Part shown: positions 31,849 through 37,906 of the stretch, piece by piece | How the letters are laid out: every line of letters begins with the position of its first letter | Position numbering within the stretch: the first letter of the stretch is position 1 | Source of the DNA: Ectocarpus siliculosus | Lineage: Eukaryota > Sar > Phaeophyceae > Ectocarpales > Ectocarpaceae | Length of the DNA stretch: 37,906 bases | NCBI GenBank assembly: GCA_000310025.1 | Contig: FN648761.1 | Span: 7,685-45,590 of the forward strand | Direction: 5' to 3' | The notes under the pieces: model-generated | The model's database searches: none | Told to the model about the DNA's origin: nothing | The model's input: only the letters and a program-made list of their open reading frames with translations | Translations under genes and position numbers: made by a program

Positions 31849-34485
31849 TTAACGCGATGAACATGAATCGGACCTGCGGACCGCGGAGGGGACGCGGAGG
31901 GGAAATGGCAAAGAATTTTGTACAGCACGCCATCTGCTGCAACGCGTCCAGACAGGAACACAACTGAAATACGTTCTGTCCAAACTGGCTCTAAGACGCG
32001 ACGGCTTCGGAGTGCCCATGCTGGGAGCACCTTTAGGCCACAGACTCCTAAATTAGACAATCATAATAGCATCCCAAGAGGAGGCAAGGAACAACAATGA
32101 ATCTCGGGCATATTCGAACGAGTACCAGTCACCCATTGGCAACGGCGGACAGCGCGGTACTCCTCCGCAGAAGCAAGTCAAGCGTGTGAGAAAAGACTTC
32201 ATTGAGGTATTAAGGCCTCCATCCTCCAAGGAAGGCGCTCCCTGCGTCTCGGCCGCCTGGAGGATGGCTTCGCTCTAGTTATGGCCCCTGACATCGGAGT
32301 GGGTATGACGCATGACGGGTCGGGCATGTGCCTGGGGAAGTGAGAGGGGAATCACTCACGCACTACTGCTGCAATGTGTATGTTAATTCATGTATGATGC
32401 AAGCGGAAAAAATACTCGGCAGTCAAGGCATGCCTCACAAGAAGGGCAACATGTGGCCTCATTCTTGGAAATGTCTCGGCAATCACGTGTCGACTTCGGT
32501 CAAACGACGGCTAAAGCGACAGCTGGAGGGCGTGGGAACGCAGTGCAAGCTGTTTCGTGCCCATTGGAGGCGGTTTCAAAGTTTCGAGCGGCGTCGCAGA
32601 TACGCCCGACGCCGCCGTTAGTGGTTGTGATGCGGCCACATCCTTTGGTGTATCTCGGGAACAACGACGGCTTGCGTGACAGTTGATGGCCGTGTGAACA
32701 CACTGCAGCTGGAGTTGGAAGAGTTTCGAGCGGTGTCGTATCGTACATAAGCTTCTGCTTCTCGACTCGTACAATATAACGTGAGCTTTCGAGGATTGGC
32801 CCCCTTTTTAGAAATACAGAGGGCACGTTTGCCTCAACAGTGATCGCGATCCATGTCGCATTCAATACCTTCCACCGAGTCAGAATCGAGCACCACCTCT
32901 CTCGGTTCTTTCTCTGCCGACAAACACTGTGCTGGTCATTCACGCCAGGTTGCCGTAATGCATGCGGCAGGATTCACCAAGCACCAAGCCATACCTATTT
33001 GCTCTAGCCCATGCCATGAACTACAGTAGAACTTACGGTCCCATCCGAGTACAAAGGGATACCGCGTGTCATTCGAAACAACTCATGGCCAGACGAAGCG
33101 GGACAACAGCAAAATTAGGGAGGTAATGACGCAGGTGATGATCAGCAGAGAGACCCTGCGCTATTCTCTACACTAACAGGTTCTCGCCGTCTCGTCGGCA
33201 TTCCCGAGTGTATTAATTGTGAACGGTGGTGCTTGGGCTAAGCGTTTTGTTTTTGCAGTGGAACCTGCCAGCTAAAATTGTTCCTTGTGGTTCCCCTCAT
33301 GTTTACCATGTCACTGCCGATTTGTTGGGCGCTTGGTTTACCGGTTGACGATATATACAGCATACCGAAGTTGCCACATCTTGGCCCACTAATGTGTCTC
33401 TTTCGTCGGCCAATCTCATCCTGAAGCCCTTCTCGACGCTGGTTCCTCACGGTGTTTCTAGCTGTCGTGCAGGGACGATCTCAATCTTTTGTTCGTCAAT
33501 AACACCCCACATGTATGGTTCTGAGGTTCGTGCGACGAATAGTGTTACTATTGTAGGACCTCCACCGCCAGACAACCTTCGTGAGGTTTTCTCGGGCTAT
33601 TGACGAGTGTTCCCCGAGCGTGATTTCCGCATGTGATCACTTTCTGCTGGGCCATTGCTTTCTGGTTTGATACATACTCTGTGCCCCCGCCGCTGACGCC
33701 ACCTTCTTTTCGGCGCGTATGAAGCGGCGTGAGGCGTCTGTTTCACCTATTCAGTCCGCGTCCACTTAGTCAAGTTTACGATATAGTTTGAGCCTGCCAA
33801 AAATAACAGCGTGTTCTGCTCAATGCTTGCGGACGCTGACTTGAACACCTACGGGTATACTCTTGAAGAAATAGCCGGGGTCACAGGAATAGGCATGCGA
33901 CTGGGCCTTTGTAATATTGTCTGCCTTCGCTCTGCGGTACTTGCCAAAAAAAAACAGCGCGACAAGGATTCAGTCGTTTCATTTTCTCGTCGACCATGGT
34001 AACACCGTGTGTTGGTAGAGCCAGCACACACTAATTAACAGCTCACATATATACTTGATTCAGCACCAACATGCGACATAGAGGTCCCAATTTCGTGTGA
34101 CTGCGCCCAAAACTCGAACTCACGCCCAATAGGCACGACATTAGGTTACCCAAACAACCGCAGGGGCGACCAACTAGTAGTGTTCTCCGATGTGTTACTG
34201 CTCCTCACGTGCAACTTGAGAGCGTCACCTCGGCATAAAGAACCCCTCTGCGCTCCGCAGTCAAAGCATCACAGTATTTTCAGCCACCGAACGCGGAAAC
34301 AAACAAACAGGGAACCATCGTGAAGCTTGATTGAGATTGCACTGGTCCACGAGACCACGCTCGACTACCCTCAACGCAACGGAATGAGTATCGACTCTTA
34401 CCCCAATTTCTCCATCCGGTTCCGAGGGAAACCAACCACCTCGTAGAGGCCACGGCACTCCCGTGCCCTCACATGTGCCACGTGT
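31849..34485. other. no recognisable gene; one short internal duplication
   Basis: Segments at 32519-32600 and 32678-32745 repeat the order GACAG(C/T)TG-GG-CGTG-GAAC-CA-TGC followed by GTTTCGAGCGG-GTCG. A minus-strand frame at 32500-32943 (RWKVLNATWIAITVEANVPS) has some coding look but no motif. The rest, including 33000-34480, shows nothing I can name. Confidence 0.35.
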
Positions 34486-35010
34486 CTACACAAAAGGTTG
34501 TGGCGCCCCGCTCGCCAGCAAGTGCTTCCACGGGTCTTCGACGAACGAGTTTTTGAAATGCCCATCTGCTTGTCCTCCTCCTCCTCCTCCTCCTCCTCCT
34601 CCTCGCCCCCCACGACCCCTGCCCCCTCCTCCTCCTCTCCCACCACCCCCTCCGTGTTGTGCCCCGTGCCTCCTTCCACCCCCATCCCCACCTCCTCCGC
34701 CGGCCCAACCCCCCCCTGCCGACATCGGCTGAGGGGGACCCGGCCCCTGCCCCCCCTCTTTGTGCCACCATTCGTTGACGCGGGGGAACGGGATGGCCTC
34801 CATGTGGACCCCTCCGCCCTTCCCGCCCCCGTCCCATACCTCCTCTCCCCGGCCCAGCATGCGGCCCCCCGCCCATCCCGTGAAACTCGGCTTGCTGGTG
34901 CTGCTGAAGAACGGTCGGTTGTTGTGGAGGCATAAAAACTTGTGGAGGGGGAGGGGGGTGCCCACCTCTCGGGTCCCCCGGAAGATAGTGGTTCATCTGC
35001 TGCTGCTGCT

Positions 35011-35041
<31 letters not shown>

Positions 35042-35385
35042 ATGCTGAAGAAAGCCTCTCGGCGGTGGCGGTCCCCCGTGCTGCTGCAGCGAGGGCGGAC
35101 CCCCCATCCCCTGCCAAGAGCCTCCGTGGTTGGTAGGCAGGCCGTGTGGCGGCGGCGGAGAACCGCCGACATAAGCACCACGACCCTGGGTCACGGGGCC
35201 TCGAGGGAACGGCTGCAGCGTCCCCTGCCCAGGACCTCCCCCGCCACTACTCCTGAGGGGTGGCGACTGCTGGAAACGTTGTGGAGGGGAACTGGGGCCG
35301 CCGCCTGGGGACACCAAAGGTCGAGGGGGGTTAGGAGAAGGGAGGTCACCCTTGGCTGGCGCCGGAAGATCTCCCGTTCCCCACC
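34486..35385 (-). CDS. Pro/Gln/Gly-rich protein, last exon, with C-terminal S-F-V-E-D-P-W motif
   Basis: On the minus strand the exon follows acceptor GGAACCAG and reads GTGDLPAPAKGDLPSPNPP, then PPQRFQQSPPLRSSGGGG, a run of ten Pro followed by five Gln, and RGG-like stretches (GPGRGGMGRGREGRRG). The last part, in another frame, is Gly/Arg-rich and ends GHFKNSFVEDPWKHLLASGA then PQPFV-stop. The frame change is explained by one surplus base in the C8 run at 34709-34716. The ending resembles the short S-M-L-E-D-P-W motif that closes TTDN1/MPLKIP proteins and plant SICKLE-type proteins, which are also low-complexity and linked to RNA processing and cell division. The family call is tentative. 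Mirror-strand frames here (poly-Ser/Pro) are shadows. Confidence 0.5.
34573..34608. repeat. (TCC)n microsatellite
   Basis: About eleven TCC triplets in a row encode the Gly run near the C-terminus of the minus-strand Pro/Gly-rich protein. It is a likely length polymorphism. Confidence 0.85.
34709..34716 (-). other. C8 homopolymer at the frame break of the Pro/Gly-rich gene
   Basis: The Pro/Gln-rich frame upstream and the Gly-rich frame carrying the EDPW ending meet here. Removing one of the eight bases joins them. It is either a sequencing error or a real frameshift. Confidence 0.5.
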
Positions 35386-35917
35386 CTGGTTCCGTGGGTT
35401 AAGTCAAGAGACATCAGGCTTCAAGAGCGTTTCACACGAAACCAGAACGCCGCATGTTGGGTGTGCGAAACTGAGTGAACCCCCTCGTGTATGCCCCCCC
35501 GACGCTACAAAACCAAGAGTTCAAACAAGCAATTCAATGAATGGGAGAACTCAGTGCACAAGTGGGGGAACGTGGAGGAGTAGGGATTTGAAGCCTAATA
35601 CTACGAAGTGTACTACTGCTGTGAGGGAATCCGTTTGTGACATTTCGATCGCAGCAAGGTGACAGGTGCGTGGCGATTCGGAAGACACCAACGCGACGGA
35701 TTGCTTCAAAAAACAGAGCCAACAGTTCTCTACGACGCGTGAAGCAAGGGGTCGGGGCCGTGGGCGCACCGAGTCGCTGCGCCCGCGGGCTTCGTTAAAA
35801 GAGACCGGACGTGCGGTGCTCGCGCCGTTGGCGCGCCTGCGCGTGGGTCGCTGGCGTGCCTCGAACAACAGCGTAAAACACACGCACACACGATCGCCTC
35901 GAGAGTTACTTCCTCAC

Positions 35918-36122
35918 CGACGACCAGCGGGCTGGCGTTTCCCCCATCTACTTCCGCCGAACCCCCCACCGACCCGAAGACGCTCGTGGCGTAGACCTCG
36001 TCGGGCCCTGGCAGGCGTTCTTTCTCCTTGGGTGGGGAGGCGCGCTTGCTGCTCGCGGACAGTGGGAAACAGGGGAGCGGTGGGAAGGAAGGCGAAGGGG
36101 GTGGCGTTTTCAACGTTCTAAC
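35918..36122 (-). CDS. Pro/Gln/Gly-rich gene, middle exon
   Basis: On the minus strand the acceptor (TGATGTTGTGTAG) precedes VRTLKTPPPSPSFPPLPCF, then SSKRASPPKEKERLPGPDEV and YATSVFGSVGGSAEVDGGN, ending at donor GTGAGG. It is 68 codons plus one base (phase 1), exactly the phase required by the acceptor of 34486-35385 after a 532-base intron. There is no in-frame ATG, and a stop sits at the acceptor, so an upstream exon is needed. Pro/Ser-rich and then basic-acidic composition suggests a disordered region. No domain was recognised. Confidence 0.45.
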
Positions 36123-36645
36123 CTACACAACATCAGTTCTACATGGAGTGCCGGAATATGTTTATGGAAAGCGGAGAGTGCTAATAGACCAACCAATCAG
36201 AACCGATGGCTGACTTAGGCGTAATCTGCTTCGGATTCTGGAAACGTAGTTGGTTCAATTGAGAAGCAGATCCAGTGAGTTCCGCTGCCTATCCTTCAAG
36301 ATTCAAACGTACAGTGCACGTATTAACCCTTGCGTGACTGGGTTAATTTGGATTTTTTGTTTTTTTCCCCACGACTGGCGCTCTGCGGTCAAAGATCTTC
36401 CAGGCATGCGTGTACACCCATAAATCACGGCGGCAAGGATGGTGCAGCAGTGGGTCCATGTGTGGGGCTCACAGGGATGGGGACGTGGTATGTGGAAGGG
36501 TGACGAACAGGAGTACATGCTGTACAGCAGTAGGAGCTATGCGGACAGAAATAGACTGTACAGCAGCAGTAGTTTCTGAGCAGGTGTGCATGCCTGTCTC
36601 CGACAGCAACCGTCCGCACAGAGGATATACCTGTGCAAGCAATAC

Positions 36646-36699
36646 CTGTTGGAACATATTGTCCACCTCATCCTTGGACAGAGCATACGGCAAGCGCAT
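36646..36699 (-). CDS. possible first coding exon of the Pro/Gln/Gly-rich gene
   Basis: On the minus strand an ATG opens MRLPYALSKDEVDNMFQQ (18 codons, phase 0), ending at donor GTATTG, which matches the phase 0 acceptor of 35918-36122. The frame is also open upstream (VFASSAASIY) after a plausible acceptor (GTTTCCCGTCAG), so the true start may lie further upstream. Linkage rests on strand and phase alone. Confidence 0.3.
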
Positions 36700-37906
36700 A
36701 TATATGCTAGCGGCGCTAGATGCGAAGACGCTGACGGGAAACCGCCCCACAGAAGCGCCAGATCGACGAAAAAAACGGCCCTCTCATCAGAGAATCGAGA
36801 CCATCATCCACTATCGCACAAAATGCATAAAAATCATGATAAATTTAACTATTATGTACTACTTCTAATATAGAGCTGTGATCGGAGCTGTAGTCCCGAA
36901 AACCCTTGCCTTTGAGCGAAATTTGCACACGGCAGACGAACCACCCTTCACTCCCAATACTGGGAACCACACGCACCGCAATCACAAAACATCAAGCACC
37001 GAGGCAGTACGTAAGCATCGGGTCCGGTGTGCGCTTTCTCTGCTCTCCCCCGCGGATGCGCCGCGGATGCGGCACCGGGTTGATCACATGTTCAGGGTTC
37101 TGTATGTACCCTCCGGTGGTATTTTGCGTTTGAATCTTACAGATGTACCGGTAGGCAGTAGATTGGATCTGGAAAGGATATCTGCCCCAGTTCCGAGAGA
37201 TTAGGCATGGGTGAATAGTATTATTGTACTATGTGAGGCCTGTCCGCATTGCTGATAAGCGTGCTTTTGGGGTGGGCTGCCTGTGTCTCCCTGCTGGTCT
37301 CTATGTGTGTTTTTTGCTCTTTGCCGAGGCACAACGGCGATCTTTCGGCACGCAAAGTGATCGGAGCTGAGAACGGAGCTGAATCGGCCTGTAGTCACAT
37401 AAGGGTTTCTGGATAAACTTCAGAAAAAATTCCCGTCCCACCACACTGCTGGAGTGCTGTTATTTCGAAGCGTGATCCCTTATGCCCATCTATGTACCTC
37501 GTGGCATTTTTCCTTTTAGGCATGGAAAAACATTGTCCGCCTTGGTTGTACCGAGTACTTTAGGACGTCTTGCCGTCGTGGCTGGAGGTGCTAAGAAAGT
37601 AGACTACAGGAGTACATTGAGTAAGCTGCATCTGGAGCGGCAAGAGTTGCTACGTTGAGTTGCCGGGCGATCGGAAAATATATATATCGGGACCAAAGCA
37701 GGGCAGAGGCCAACGCCCCCCTCCGAAACGCGTTGGGGTTCATATGTGCCCTTGTTCTTTGAGCGAAGGCATTGGTTGATGCTCGGGCACCTGCAGACCG
37801 TCGAACATGGTCTCGAGTCTCGAGTCTCGAGATAAACAACAGACCTCCGATCCTCCGATATAAAGTAGTAGAGTGTATTGTACTACTATACTACAGCAGT
37901 TGTAGA
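36700..37906. other. no recognisable gene
   Basis: A plus-strand frame at 36878-37204 (108 codons) is open without a motif. TCTCGAG occurs three times in tandem at about 37811-37831. I see nothing else. Confidence 0.4.

Noticed and set aside
34398-35117. Minus-strand 239-codon frame with poly-Ala and poly-Glu runs, and mirror-strand poly-Ser/Pro frames
   Set aside because: They are alternative readings of the GC-rich triplet repeats in the Pro/Gly-rich gene and lack splice or start support.

Overview
This window looks like nuclear DNA of a brown alga (Ectocarpus-like stramenopile); that is an inference. The grounds are interrupted genes with GT..AG introns, a leucine-rich-repeat (LRR) gene whose repeats sit in single 72-base exons, a GPSW...W...EWYGV LRR cap typical of brown-algal LRR proteins, a chromovirus-type Ty3/gypsy retrotransposon, and much degenerate repeat DNA. 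No bacterial features (operons, ribosome binding sites, CRISPR) are present. One 799-base assembly gap lies at 26297-27095.

Layout. Positions 1-9 kb are mostly repeat-derived: a degenerate ~100-140 base satellite (1967-3720), a GC-rich island (3770-4450), and copies of a dispersed repeat family, here called R1. One R1 copy is split by a 1,018-base element with terminal inverted repeats and a TA target duplication (5369-6386). Between 9.1 and 28.8 kb the minus strand carries what I read as one large split gene: a hydrophobic/helical first exon (28525-28752), a coiled-coil exon (18478-18708), a helical exon (17557-17739), a 230-residue exon ending in an LRR cap (16551-17241), and two 72-base LRR exons (13103-13174 and 9156-9227). 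All junctions are phase-compatible. No NB-ARC or Roc GTPase domain is visible, and the gene's 3' end is not recognised. Its introns hold an R1 copy, a ~1 kb inverted-repeat element beside an LRR exon, the retrotransposon and the gap.

The retrotransposon (20365-26190, minus strand) has two 326-base LTRs that read as identical and an exact TGGA target duplication, so it inserted recently. Its coding capacity is broken: gag is fused in frame to a truncated reverse transcriptase with no visible zinc knuckle or protease, a frameshift in a G6 run splits the integrase zinc domain, and an in-frame TAA separates the integrase from a divergent chromodomain with a basic tail. Young LTRs with defective proteins suggest mobilisation in trans. 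The element also carries six ~70-base tandem repeats near its 3' end.

The right end holds a ~200-base tandem array with a repeated CTCCACGTGGAG palindrome (30.3-31.65 kb), a small Cys-rich frame (31.6-31.85 kb), and a split minus-strand gene for a Pro/Gln/Gly-rich protein ending in an S-F-V-E-D-P-W motif reminiscent of the TTDN1/MPLKIP and plant SICKLE proteins (34486-36699). The remaining DNA shows nothing I can name.
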